Both the position numbers and the translations under genes were made by a program. This document shows, piece by piece, positions 18,331 to 26,534 of a DNA stretch of 47,685 nt. Positions within the stretch are counted from its first letter, which is position 1. Each line of letters begins with the position of its first letter. The DNA comes from Firmicutes bacterium AF25-13AC (GTDB lineage: Bacteria > Bacillota > Clostridia > Lachnospirales > Lachnospiraceae), in NCBI GenBank assembly GCA_003478935.1, contig QUFP01000035.1, positions 1 to 47,685 of the forward strand. Reading direction: 5' to 3'. Under the pieces are notes generated by a model, which made no database searches, was not told the DNA's origin, and saw only the letters and a list, made by a program, of their open reading frames with translations.

Positions 18331-19296
18331 TTACTGCCAGCCCTTATCTGACCAGTCATGGTCTTTAATACGCTGATACTCCTCCATGGAAATTTTAAGA
18401 ATAGTTCCGTGTTTAAAACCATATGGGAACGAAAATGCGGCGTCACTTCTTACGAAATTTCCACTTGCTAAACTATCTGCGACAAATGGCACATACCCTT
18501 GTCCTGCACCCGGCACGCCATAGTAATCTAAGAAAAGACACCATCTGCCATCCTCTAACTTAACAGCTGTTGCTGCCTCATATTTGCCTTCCTCGATGGT
18601 CTCCATACTCTTATCAAACGCTTCAATTCTCGTATATGGTCCAGTGATTTCATCTGAACGAAGCAGCAGTATACGCGCTGGATTTTGACCACACTTAACA
18701 AACAGATAGTAGCTTCCATCTTCCTCATAAAGTGCGGAATCTATTATATCATGTTCTTTCCACTCATATAAAATTTCCGGCTTTGAAAATTCTTTAAAAT
18801 CCTTTGTGCGGCTATAAAAAATTGCTTTTTCACCGTAATTATTTCTTGCATGAGAAGAAGACCAGTGCACAACATAATCTTCTGCCTTTTTATCATAAAT
18901 AACATCTGGTGCCCACAAACAGCCAAACTGTTCGTCTCCAATCTTTGCAAGACGCTGCTCCGTCCAGTTTACAAGATCATCTGACTCCCATATTGCAAGG
19001 CTTTTACTTCCGTTATGACCGATCTCATCCCATGAATGATGATACTGTCCGCGCATTCCATAAGACAAGCTTAAATCTGTTGCCAGAATAACAAATTTTT
19101 CCTTTCCAGTCTGTGGATTTTTGCAGCGCACTACAGTAAAATCACGCACTCCCTTATCACCATAATAAGCCCAAAGCACTGGCGCACCGCCGTTTACCTC
19201 TTCCCAGTTAAAGCCATCCTTGCTTACGCCAAAGTAGACCTGCTCTCCATCCGGCGTTGTCTTCTCTCTAAAATGTACAAATAAATATGCCTGCAT
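18331..19296 (-). CDS. GH43-like five-bladed beta-propeller glycosidase
   Basis: 321 residues without signal peptide, so intracellular. Repeated propeller signatures occur: YFGVSKDGFNW near 21-31, LAIWESDDLVNW near 99-110, LWAPDVIYDKKAEDYVVHW near 127-145, IFYSRTKDFKEF and ILLLRSDEITGPY. The acid in APDVIYD and the Glu in KYEAATAVKLEDG are candidates for catalytic carboxylates. Such proteins are usually arabinofuranosidases, xylosidases or related enzymes acting on plant sugar chains. The start at 19296 lies 12 bases after AAGGAG; spacing is long but no better start exists. Substrate undetermined. Confidence 0.75.
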   Translation of the reverse strand: MQAYLFVHFREKTTPDGEQVYFGVSKDGFNWEEVNGGAPVLWAYYGDKGVRDFTVVRCKNPQTGKEKFVILATDLSLSYGMRGQYHHSWDEIGHNGSKSLAIWESDDLVNWTEQRLAKIGDEQFGCLWAPDVIYDKKAEDYVVHWSSSHARNNYGEKAIFYSRTKDFKEFSKPEILYEWKEHDIIDSALYEEDGSYYLFVKCGQNPARILLLRSDEITGPYTRIEAFDKSMETIEEGKYEAATAVKLEDGRWCLFLDYYGVPGAGQGYVPFVADSLASGNFVRSDAAFSFPYGFKHGTILKISMEEYQRIKDHDWSDKGWQ

Positions 19297-19376
19297 CGTC
19301 TGCCATGTCTCCTTATTCGTTTTTTGCTTTTAAGCGTCAATTTGACCTGTTGCTCTTTTCGCCATAAGCTGCCCTT

Positions 19377-19405
19377 ATAATAGCACAGCAAAAATACAAA
19401 AACAA
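19377..19405 (-). promoter_or_regulatory. Possible promoter of the GH43-like/azlCD operon
   Basis: Minus-strand TTGTTT (19400-19405), 17-base spacer, TATTAT (19377-19382). It lies immediately downstream of the bioY terminator. Confidence 0.45.
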
Positions 19406-19412
19406 TAAAAAA

Positions 19413-19442
19413 CTCCCTCACGCTCGTCAAAACGTGAAGGAG
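19413..19442 (-). terminator. Terminator of bioB-bioY
   Basis: On the minus strand CTCCTTCACG / CGTGAGGGAG form a stem followed by TTTTTT. It lies 29 bases after the bioY stop. Confidence 0.85.
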
Positions 19443-19470
19443 TATTAACAATTTATTATATTACAAGCTT

Positions 19471-20016
19471 TTATGCTGGAAGCAAGCTGCTTCTCTTTAA
19501 TGCTATAAAAACAACCTTACCTAATGCAATTGCGATTACCATCTTGAGTAAATCAAATGGGATAAATGGCATTACACATTCGCTTAATGCATAGCCTACT
19601 GTACACTGTGCCTGGATTACAAACCAAACTGTTCCAAAAAGATAAGTAATTGCTGTTCCGGCTACCATACCAACAAAGCTCCAAACAATGTTTCTGTTTG
19701 TCTTTTCCAGAACAATTCCGCTGATTAAGGCAAGCAGAATAAATCCCACAAGATAACCGCCTGTCGGGCCTGCCAGCTTTGCAATACCGCCTGTATAACC
19801 AGAAAATACAGGAAGTCCAACCACACCAAGAAGCATATAAATCAGATAGCTGATGCAGCCTTTCTTTGCGCCAAGCAGGTAAACAGTCAGGTAAATTACC
19901 AGGTTCGTAAAGGAGATCGGAACTACTCCGATCGGGATGGACATTGGTCCAAAAATACACATAAGTGCCGCCATAATCGCACACATTGTCATTGTCTTGA
20001 CAGATTCATTTCTCAT
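19471..20016 (-). CDS. bioY: BioY biotin ECF transporter S component
   Basis: Membrane substrate-binding subunit for biotin uptake; it works with the shared EcfAA'T energising module encoded elsewhere. 181 residues, the usual size, with about six helices. BioY hallmarks: MCAIMAALMCIFGPMSIPIG near 11-30 (in part), PISFTNLVIYL, VGLPVFSGYTGGIAKLAGPTGGYL near 65-88 (in part) and the C-terminal FIPFDLLKMVIAIALG. It follows bioB by 18 bases in one BirA-controlled transcript, so uptake and the last synthesis step are co-regulated. Confidence 0.95.
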   Translation of the reverse strand: MRNESVKTMTMCAIMAALMCIFGPMSIPIGVVPISFTNLVIYLTVYLLGAKKGCISYLIYMLLGVVGLPVFSGYTGGIAKLAGPTGGYLVGFILLALISGIVLEKTNRNIVWSFVGMVAGTAITYLFGTVWFVIQAQCTVGYALSECVMPFIPFDLLKMVIAIALGKVVFIALKRSSLLPA

Positions 20017-20034
20017 GATTATTTATTTCCTCTC

Positions 20035-21030
20035 TTACTTTGCTGTTTTTTGAGTCTTCTCATACTCTGGTGTCACATTTCTTCCGATTCCCTCAAGCAT
20101 TTTTTTATCGCTTCTAATTGTTGCACAGGCAACTGTTGTCAACATATTTCCTGTGATCGTTGCTGATACACCAGATTCAAATGCTAACTCTCCATCATTT
20201 GTCAAAAGAGCACGTCCAGCGCCAAGGCGAATATCTGCCGTTGGATTAATATAGCGAAACAAAGCAACAGTACGCAAAATATCAGGTTCCGAGATTCGTT
20301 CAAGATTCTCAAGTGGTGTGCCTTTGATTGGCATCAGTGAGTTTATCGGAATTGAATCGACACCGCACTCAAAAAGACTTACTGCCATATCAATACGATC
20401 CTCCCACGTCTCACCCATACCGATAATTCCACCAGAACAGACATACATACCCTCTTCCTTTACCATCTTTAATGTGGCAATCTTTTGCTCATATGTATGT
20501 GTCGTGCAGATCTGTGGAAAATAACGTTTTGAAGTCTCAATATTGTGATGATAGCTTGACACACCTGCCTCATGAAGTCTGTGAAGCTGCTCTCTTGTCA
20601 GAAAACCCATTGAAGCACAAAGATCAATGCGACATTCCTTCTTCATCGTCTCATACGCGTGAATAGCCTTTTCAAACTCCTCACCTGTAAGTGCCTTTCC
20701 TGCCGTAACGATTGAGAAACGATCTACGCCTTCTCTCTCATTCATCTTACAGACTTCTATAATCTGCTCCTCTGGTAAAAAGCCATATACCTCACAATCT
20801 GTGTGATGATGCGCCGACTGCGCACAATACTTACAGTCCTCAGGGCAGCGTCCGCTTCTTCCATTAATGATAGAGCAAAGATCTACCTTATCTCCTACAA
20901 AATGCTCACGGATTTTGTCCGCTCCTTTGCACAGGTCATCTAAATCGCAGTCCAGAAAAAAAGACAGATCATCTTTTCTTGTCAGTCTCTTTCCTTCAAT
21001 AATCTCCTCTGCCAGCTTTTGCATATCCAT
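20035..21030 (-). CDS. bioB: Biotin synthase
   Basis: Radical SAM enzyme inserting sulphur into dethiobiotin to form biotin. The radical SAM cluster motif is CPEDCKYC. Other BioB hallmarks are RFSIVTAGKAL, CASMGFL, SYHHNIETSKRYFPQICTTHTY (in part; the Cys is a 2Fe-2S ligand region), GGIIGMGET and a late ADIRLGAGR with the conserved Arg. The start must be ATG 21030, which follows GGGAGGAGG; the next in-frame start upstream lies inside the -35 box. About 331 residues, normal length. No bioA, bioD or bioF is nearby, so the cell may salvage dethiobiotin or carry the other genes elsewhere. Confidence 0.96.
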   Translation of the reverse strand: MDMQKLAEEIIEGKRLTRKDDLSFFLDCDLDDLCKGADKIREHFVGDKVDLCSIINGRSGRCPEDCKYCAQSAHHHTDCEVYGFLPEEQIIEVCKMNEREGVDRFSIVTAGKALTGEEFEKAIHAYETMKKECRIDLCASMGFLTREQLHRLHEAGVSSYHHNIETSKRYFPQICTTHTYEQKIATLKMVKEEGMYVCSGGIIGMGETWEDRIDMAVSLFECGVDSIPINSLMPIKGTPLENLERISEPDILRTVALFRYINPTADIRLGAGRALLTNDGELAFESGVSATITGNMLTTVACATIRSDKKMLEGIGRNVTPEYEKTQKTAK

Positions 21031-21061
21031 GTTTTTTCCTCCTCCCGGCAAATTCGAATTG

Positions 21062-21115
21062 ATTGTACTCTTTTTTGTTTTGATTGTCAACCTATTTTTA
21101 TTTTATAGTTAACAT
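21062..21115 (-). promoter_or_regulatory. bioB promoter with BirA operator
   Basis: Promoter on the minus strand: TTGACA (21085-21090), 17-base spacer, TACAAT (21062-21067). Overlapping the -35 is a BirA-type palindrome: TTGTCAACC (21084-21092), 14-base spacer, AGTTAACAT (21107-21115). The arms and spacing match the known BirA consensus (TTGTNAACC-N14/15-GGTTNACAA). Biotinyl-AMP-loaded BirA would block RNA polymerase. Confidence 0.85.
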
Positions 21116-21150
21116 TTCTTTCATAAATAAAGCTACAGTTCACACGTCAT

Positions 21151-21188
21151 GTTACGAAAGCCCGAAGGTGCAATGGCTTTCACGTAAC
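21151..21188 (-). other. Strong hairpin at the aldehyde dehydrogenase stop codon
   Basis: GTTACG-AAAGCC pairs with GGCTTT-CACGTAAC around a 12-base loop. The stem overlaps the stop codon. No T run follows on the minus strand, so a classic terminator is doubtful; it may protect the 3' end of the message. Confidence 0.4.
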
Positions 21189-22566
21189 TATTTTAAAAAT
21201 AAGCAAAGCAGCTTCCTCTTCCAATTGTGATATGGACGATATCTAATCGGCAGATCTATCCACGTTTTCTTGTCTACAATACTTTTGTAATGAGTAAAGG
21301 TGTCAAAGCCTGTTTTTCCATGATAGCTTCCCATACCACTCTCACCAAAGCCGCCAAACGGCATCTCGCTTGTTGCCAGATGAATCAGCGTGTCATTTAT
21401 ACAGCCGCCGCCAAATCCGATTTTTTCTATTACACTTTTGGCTGCGCACTTATCCTGTGTAAAAATATAAAGTGCCAGTGGGTGTGCCATACTGCGAATT
21501 GTATCAACTGCCTCATCAATAAAGTCATATGTCAAAACTGGAAGAATCGGTCCAAAGATTTCTTCCTGCATAACTAAATCTGAAAATGTTACATTATCCA
21601 TTATGGTCGGCTCAATTTGTAAAGTACTTTGATTTGCAGTTCCGCCAACAACAACCTTTTTGTAATCAATCAGTCCATGAAGCCTGTCAAAATGTTTCTC
21701 ATTAATGATCTTTCCATATTGTTTTCGTTTTAATGGCTGCCTTCCATATTGCTTTTGTATCTGTTTTTTTAATTCATTCACTAGCTCATCTTTTACCGTG
21801 CTGTCACAATAAATATAATCTGGTGCAACACATGTCTGTCCGCAATTTAAAAATTTTCCAAATACAATTCGTTTCGCTGCAAGCTTTATATCAGCTGATT
21901 TATGAACTATACATGGACTCTTTCCGCCAAGCTCAAGTGTAATTGGCGTTAGATGAGCAGAAGCGCAACGCATTACTTCTTTTCCGACAGACTGACTGCC
22001 TGTAAAGAAAATATAATCGAAATGCTCATTTAACAAACATGTATTTTCTTCCCGCCCGCCTGTAACAACTGCCACATATTTTTCATCAAAACATTCTCCT
22101 AACATGCGGCTGATCAGATCACTTGTATTTGCAGAATATGCACTCGGTTTTACTATAGCCGTATTGCCTGCTGCTAACGCATCAACTAATGGTTCAAGCG
22201 TCAGCATAAGAGGATAATTCCAAGGACTCATAATCAACACAACACCGTATGGAGATGGCTTTTGATAGCTTCTTGAATGAAACTGCGCAAGCGGAGTGCG
22301 TACTGTCCGTTCTTTTGCATATTTGCGCGTATGCTTTATCATATATGTCAGCTCACTAAAACAAGTCCTGTTTCACACATATAGCTCTCAAAAGCGGATT
22401 TTCCTAAATCTGCACGAATTGCCTGATTGATCTTTTTTTCATATTTTATAATACATGCTCTCAGTCTCTCTAGCGCACTTATACGAAACGATACATTCAA
22501 AGTCTCACCAGAATTAAAAAAGTCCCGCTGCTTTTTGACTAACTTTTCAATTTCTGTCTGTGTCAT
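21188..22566 (-). CDS. Aldehyde dehydrogenase (class 3-like), broken by a single-base frameshift
   Basis: NAD(P)-dependent oxidation of an aldehyde to its acid. The first part (22566 to about 22357, opening MTQTEIEKL) has GGGGAGGG eight bases upstream and ends in ETGLVL. The second part continues in another frame with SELTYMIKHTRKYAKERTVRTPL (in part) to the stop at 21188. Adding one base at about 22357 rebuilds a ~460-residue protein of normal length. Catalytic elements are intact: PWNYPL, ITLELGGKSP with the general-base Glu, and FLNCGQTCVAPDY with the nucleophilic Cys. The C-terminal hydrophobic tail matches membrane-associated class 3 enzymes. A sequencing deletion is as likely as a pseudogene. 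Confidence 0.85.
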
Positions 22567-22611
22567 GATTATATCCCTCCCCAAAATTTTCCCCTTTTAG
22601 AAAGATAAGAC

Positions 22612-22878
22612 TTACGCCATATACATGATAACAACAAACAATAAATTATTATTTGTTGTTCTTACATTCTCTAGCATCTCCATCAGCTTTGTAAATGGAC
22701 CGATATTTCCACCTATAACTATCTCTATTTTTAATGGCTTGTCCCATGCTTGTAAAATACCATGAAGCTCCTCAAGCTCACTATTATAATCTGCCGGCAT
22801 TCCTTTCAGACGTCCGAAACGCTTCAGCGCATCCTCCTCTGTCTTTAATCTTACCAGATCAATTCGTATTTTTTCCAT
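22612..22878 (-). CDS. Barstar-like (ribonuclease inhibitor family) small protein
   Basis: 88 residues from ATG 22878, chosen because GGAGG lies nine bases upstream. The pattern beta strand, helix DALKRFGRLKGMPADYNSELEELHGIL (in part), beta strand LKIEIVI, helix, final strand NLLFVVI resembles the barstar fold, in which MPADYNSELEELHGIL corresponds to the PDYYGNNLDALWDCL-type motif. Barstar binds and blocks barnase-type RNases. No barnase or polymorphic toxin gene is adjacent; barstar-like orphans are common in Firmicutes. Assigned by pattern only. It has its own promoter at 22947-22975 and may be co-transcribed with the aldehyde dehydrogenase gene about 45 bases downstream. Confidence 0.6.
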   Translation of the reverse strand: MEKIRIDLVRLKTEEDALKRFGRLKGMPADYNSELEELHGILQAWDKPLKIEIVIGGNIGPFTKLMEMLENVRTTNNNLLFVVIMYMA

Positions 22879-22946
22879 AATCACTTCCTCCAACATTATC
22901 CACATTTGAATACAAAACAGCAATCGTGTTTTGTTTATATTGATCT

Positions 22947-22975
22947 ATTATAGCTGTTTTGTGTGTATTTTTCAA
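22947..22975 (-). promoter_or_regulatory. Promoter of the barstar-like gene
   Basis: Minus-strand TTGAAA (22970-22975), 17-base spacer, TATAAT (22947-22952). The IS200/IS605 element begins just upstream, so its insertion came within a few bases of this promoter. Confidence 0.75.
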
Positions 22976-23061
22976 CTATTATAATGTTTCAGCGCAGAAA
23001 ACCCCGGCCATTCGCAAGAACGTACGCGGGATGAATGCGCCGATTGTATACAAACCAGACA

Positions 23062-23579
23062 TCATTCCAACAGATTTTTCTTCTGGAATTTGGAACCTAT
23101 TTTGGCCTGATGTTCTTCCGAGCGCTGAGATTCAATGTACTGCTTTACTGTTTCAAGAGAAACGCTTCCGGTAGTGGCGATAAAGTAGCTGCGGCTCCAG
23201 AATGAGGTATCATCCCCATAGATGTACTGTTTGATCTGTTCAGGGAATCGCTTACGCATCTCTCTTGACAACTGAGTCTTGATACTTCTGACAAAGACGG
23301 ATACGTTTGTATTCGGTGGCAGTGATACCAGCAGATGGATATGATCTCTGTCTGTCTCTGCTGACAGGATTTTTCCGCGGAATTGCTCCGCCATATGATT
23401 TGAAAACTCCTTCATGGCAGAACTCATTTCTTCATTAATTACCGGTTTTCGATAATGCGTGACGAAAATCATATGATAGGTAAGGCAATAGATACAATGC
23501 TGCCCCCGGTTGTATCCATCTTTCTTTACCCTGTCTTTTTGTCTTTGATATCATCAGCATTTCCGGATATACGTTTCAT
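23062..23579 (-). CDS. tnpA: IS200-type Y1 transposase TnpA, single-base frameshift near the N-terminus
   Basis: Single-strand DNA transposase that cuts and joins the subterminal hairpins. HUH motif is DHIHLLV; the nucleophilic Tyr is in TVKQYIESQ. Start ATG 23579 has AGAGG seven bases upstream and gives MKRISGNADDIKDKKTG before a stop. The conserved strand GYNRGQHCIYCLTYHMIFV (in part) lies in a different frame, so one base is missing near 23528. Repaired length is about 153 residues, normal for the family. As written, only an internal ATG at 23472 would be usable, and that product would lack the first strand. Confidence 0.88.
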
Positions 23580-23631
23580 AATAATACCTCTCTCATTTAT
23601 AGCTAAAATGATTTAAAACTTTGTGTATAGC

Positions 23632-23660
23632 TTGATTTTACATGTATTTTATCGTATAAT
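23632..23660 (+). promoter_or_regulatory. Promoter of tnpB
   Basis: TTGATT (23632-23637), 17-base spacer, TATAAT (23655-23660), followed by AAGGAGG eight bases before ATG 23711. Confidence 0.7.
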
Positions 23661-23710
23661 ATATCTGTAGTCAACCATATTCTCACGTTTTTTAAAAAGG
23701 AGGGTTCTGT

Positions 23711-25371
23711 ATGCATACCATATCAATATTTGTGGATAAAAACCGGATGCCAAAGCCTGCATCGTATTTCGAGTGCCAGACTCACCTTGCAAAAAATTTG
23801 CGAAACGCAGCAAACTTTATCATTCGTAACCTGCGTACCGGACTGAAAAAAGCTCCGGATACACGCACCGCCAATGAGAATGAGGTTCTGGAGACCGTAC
23901 GTATCGGTATTGAGATGGCAAATGAAAAGCTTCTGAAAGATGTTAACCGACTCACGAAGCAGCTGAAGAATCTGCCTGCAAATGACCCGGCCCGCACAAA
24001 GATCCAGAAGCGCATAGAAAACAAACAGAAAAACCATCCGAGTATGCCAACATCCGATCACTGGATGCTCACCTACGAGACACTGGATGCGGTGATGAAG
24101 AATACAAAGAATCCCGACTACTACGCCATGCCGTCACAGGTAAACCAGCAGGTACTTCGAAAGGTTCTCAAGGACTGGAAATCATACTTTGAAGCCCTGA
24201 CAGCGTATCGCCAAAACCCGGAAAGGTTTAAATCACAGCCAAAACAACCGGGATACATCAAGACACCGTACACGACCGTTACTTTTACCAATCAGGTTGC
24301 AAAGCGGTCTGATATCCGTGGAAAAATGTATATCACCTTTCCACGCTGTTTGGTGCCGGTCTGTGTTGGAAAGTCGGAAGGATCTTATGTCCGAACAGAA
24401 GTCAAGCCCTGCTATGGCGGATATATGATCTATGTGATCTTTCAGGATGCAGTCAAAACACCGGAAGCACCGAAAAATCCCACAAGGATTCTTGGACTGG
24501 ATCCGGGACTGGACAACTTTTTAACCGCATTGACAAATTTTCCGTCAGCTCCGTTCATTCTGGACGGACACTGGTTAAAATCCATCAATCAGAACTTTAA
24601 CCGCAAACGCGCCGTTTGATGTCTGAGCTGACCAGAGGATTGGATTCCACAAAATCCGTGAAAAACTCTGCCCGACTGAACCGTATCTCAAAGAACAGAG
24701 CCTGTCAGATAGAAGATTTCTTTTACAAGGCAGCCCACTATATTTTGGATTTCTGTCTAAAAAACAGGGTTGAGGTCATTGTCTGCGGACACAACAAAGA
24801 CCAGAAGCAGGGGATTAACATTGGTGCCGGCAACAACCAGCACTTTGTCAGCATTCCATATGCAAGATTTTTCTGGATCCTTACCTGCGTTGCAGCAAAG
24901 GCAGGCATTCCTGTCATTGAAACTGAGGAATCATTTACTTCCAGGGCAAGTCTGATCGACAACGATCCCCTTCCTGTCTACAAAGAAGGAAAAGATGCAG
25001 CGTACCTGTTCTCTGGGAAACGAATCTCACGTGGACAATACGAGTCAAAGAACGGTACGATTTTAAATGCAGATGTCAACGGTGCAGGAAATATCATTCG
25101 CAAGATCTATCCGAATGCATTTGATGAAGTAAAAGATTTCTCCTACACGAATAAGACGGTCATCCGGGTCACCAGAGAAGCACTCTGCCTTGTAAAACAC
25201 AAAGAAAAGCACGCCAGACCACGAAGAAAAAGTGGTATGAACCGATGGCTGCATCATCGCAGACAGGAACAGAAGCTTGTCTATTTTGAGCTATTCAAAG
25301 CAAGCAGTGCCAGGGATAAGACCAGGTATATCGAGGAGTCAAAACAAAAAGCCGCCCAAAAGACGGCTTAA
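23711..25371 (+). CDS. tnpB: TnpB RNA-guided nuclease (OrfB), single-base frameshift
   Basis: TnpB proteins use an element-encoded omega RNA to cut DNA and preserve the element at its donor site. The first part ends at 24619 after NFNRKRAV; the second continues from LMSELTRGLDS in another frame, and one extra T in the TTT at 24617-24619 restores about 553 codons. RuvC-I Asp is in LGLDPGLDN, RuvC-II Glu in IETEESFTSRAS and RuvC-III Asp in NADVNGAGNI. The CxxC...CxxC zinc ribbon of most TnpB proteins is not present; its place is taken by SGKRISRGQYESKNG, a variant also seen in other Firmicutes copies. Long N- and C-terminal extensions are basic. Confidence 0.88.
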
Positions 25372-25475
25372 AGGTAAACCCGTAACAGGGTGTAGAGGGC
25401 TTGTGAAGGTCCTTTGAGGCGTTCCACCATGTCTCAAGAAGCCCCGCCCGTTCGTGAGAACGTGCGCCGGGAGCA
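25335..25475 (+). ncRNA. Probable omega RNA of the TnpB element (3' end of element)
   Basis: By family rule the guide RNA scaffold overlaps the end of tnpB and runs to the right end of the element. Here a stem AAGCCG/CGGCTT (25350-25371) overlaps the tnpB stop and a GC-rich terminal hairpin lies at 25441-25471. The guide would be the bases just after the element, from about 25476. Start of the RNA is a guess. Confidence 0.5.
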
Positions 25476-26392
25476 TCACAATCCTGTATCATCAAACTGT
25501 GGAATAAAGCTTTCCTTTGCAGTCTCACCTTCTTGTACAAATCCATTTTCCACACCCAAATCAATTGCATAGTCCACAACCTCATCATATTCCTTCTGCG
25601 TGATCGTGCGGCCAAGATTTTAAAGCGCTTCTCAATTCCCGGCATCGGTGTGTATTGGTTCATAATACTTATATAGATCTGATCACCGTATGTCTCATAT
25701 AGATAACGAATGGCTTCTTTTGACTCTTTTATATGGCCTGGCAAAATCAAATGACGCACAATCACACCTCGCTTCATCATATCTCTCTCATCAAATTTTG
25801 CATCTCCAGTTTGCTTTACCATCTGTGCAAGAGCACGCTTTGCTACCTCTGGATAATCTGGTGCATTAGAATAGCGCGCAGCCATCTCACTGCTTATATA
25901 CTTAAAATCCGGCAAAAAAATATCCACAATTCCATCAAGTGCCTCAATTGCCTCAACCTTTTCATATCCGCTCGAGTTATAGACAATTGGAATTGTCAAT
26001 CCACTCTTCCTTGCTCGCTTTATGCTCTCAATGACAATTGGCAGATAATGGCCTGCCGTCACGAGATTGATATTATTTGCCTTTTTTTCCTGAAGCTCCA
26101 TGTAAATCTCGCAAAGCCTATCTTGTGTAATTGTCCTGCCAGAATGACCAAGCGCAATTTCTCTATTCTGACAATATACACAGCCTAAATTACAGCCTGA
26201 AAAAAATACAGCTCCTGATCCCTCATCACCAGAGATGCATGGCTCCTCCCACATATGAAGGGCGGCTCTTGCTGCCGTTATTGTGTTTCCAACTTTACAG
26301 GCGCCAAAACCACTCGTACGGTCAGCACCACACTCACGCGGACACAGCCTGCAATTAGTCCAGTCTATCGTAAAATGCTTATTTTCTTCCAT
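25476..26392 (-). CDS. Radical SAM protein (PflA-like activase family), single-base frameshift near the C-terminus
   Basis: 4Fe-4S radical SAM protein of the pyruvate-formate-lyase-activase-like group. N-terminal cysteine set CRLCPRECG...GFGACKVG (residues 14-33) precedes the radical SAM motif in GCNLGCVYCQN near 66-76, with GSGAVFFSG before it. Start ATG 26392 has GGAG eight bases upstream. The frame breaks at about 25620: one A missing from a run (TTTAAAATC instead of TTTAAAAATC) turns FKNLGRTITQKEYDEVVDYAI (in part) into nonsense. Repaired, the protein is 305-306 residues and ends ESFIPQFDDTGL at 25476, right at the end of the IS element. No glycyl radical enzyme is adjacent. Confidence 0.85.
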
Positions 26393-26426
26393 TTTTTTGT
26401 CTCCATATTTAACTTTTTCTTACAAT

Positions 26427-26459
26427 TCCCAAAAAGCAGTTGTGTTTCTCCCAAAAAGC
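26427..26459. promoter_or_regulatory. Two 11-base direct repeats, possible regulator site
   Basis: TCCCAAAAAGC occurs at 26427-26437 and again at 26449-26459, a 22-base period (two helical turns), in the divergent gap between the radical SAM gene and the GH5 gene. Such spacing is typical of direct-repeat activator sites (AraC or LytTR type). Confidence 0.4.
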
Positions 26460-26534
26460 TATATGATAGAATTGATTGTAATGATTTTACTTTATTACCA
26501 CTTACCCATTATACTTTATCATGGAGGTGCTATC

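Larger units (their letters stand above)
22985..25475 (+). mobile_element. IS200/IS605-family element (divergent tnpA and tnpB)
   Basis: The gene layout matches IS608: a single-domain HUH transposase on the minus strand and tnpB on the plus strand. Both ends carry related imperfect palindromes in the same orientation: left at about 23001-23030 (CCCCGG...TTCGCAAGAA...CGCGGG) and right at about 25441-25471 (CCCCGCCCGTTCGTGAGAACGTGCGCCGGG is the stretch; arms CCCCG and CGGG). No target duplication is expected for this family. End positions are approximate to 10-15 bases. The right end abuts the stop codon of the radical SAM gene. Confidence 0.8.

Noticed and set aside
19224..19451. 75-codon reading frame overlapping the GH43-like start
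   Set aside because: It runs through the bioY terminator and GH43 coding sequence and has no ribosome site or family features.
21151..21188. Intrinsic terminator after the aldehyde dehydrogenase gene
   Set aside because: The stem is strong but no T run follows it; listed only as a hairpin.
22612..22878. Toxin-immunity module around the barstar-like gene
   Set aside because: No barnase, polymorphic toxin or secretion gene lies nearby; the neighbours are an aldehyde dehydrogenase and a mobile element.
25295..25475. Radical SAM reading frame extended over the IS element to 25295 as a true C-terminus
   Set aside because: The tail after IEKRFK is a frameshift product; the repaired frame ends naturally at 25476 with a family-like C-terminus.
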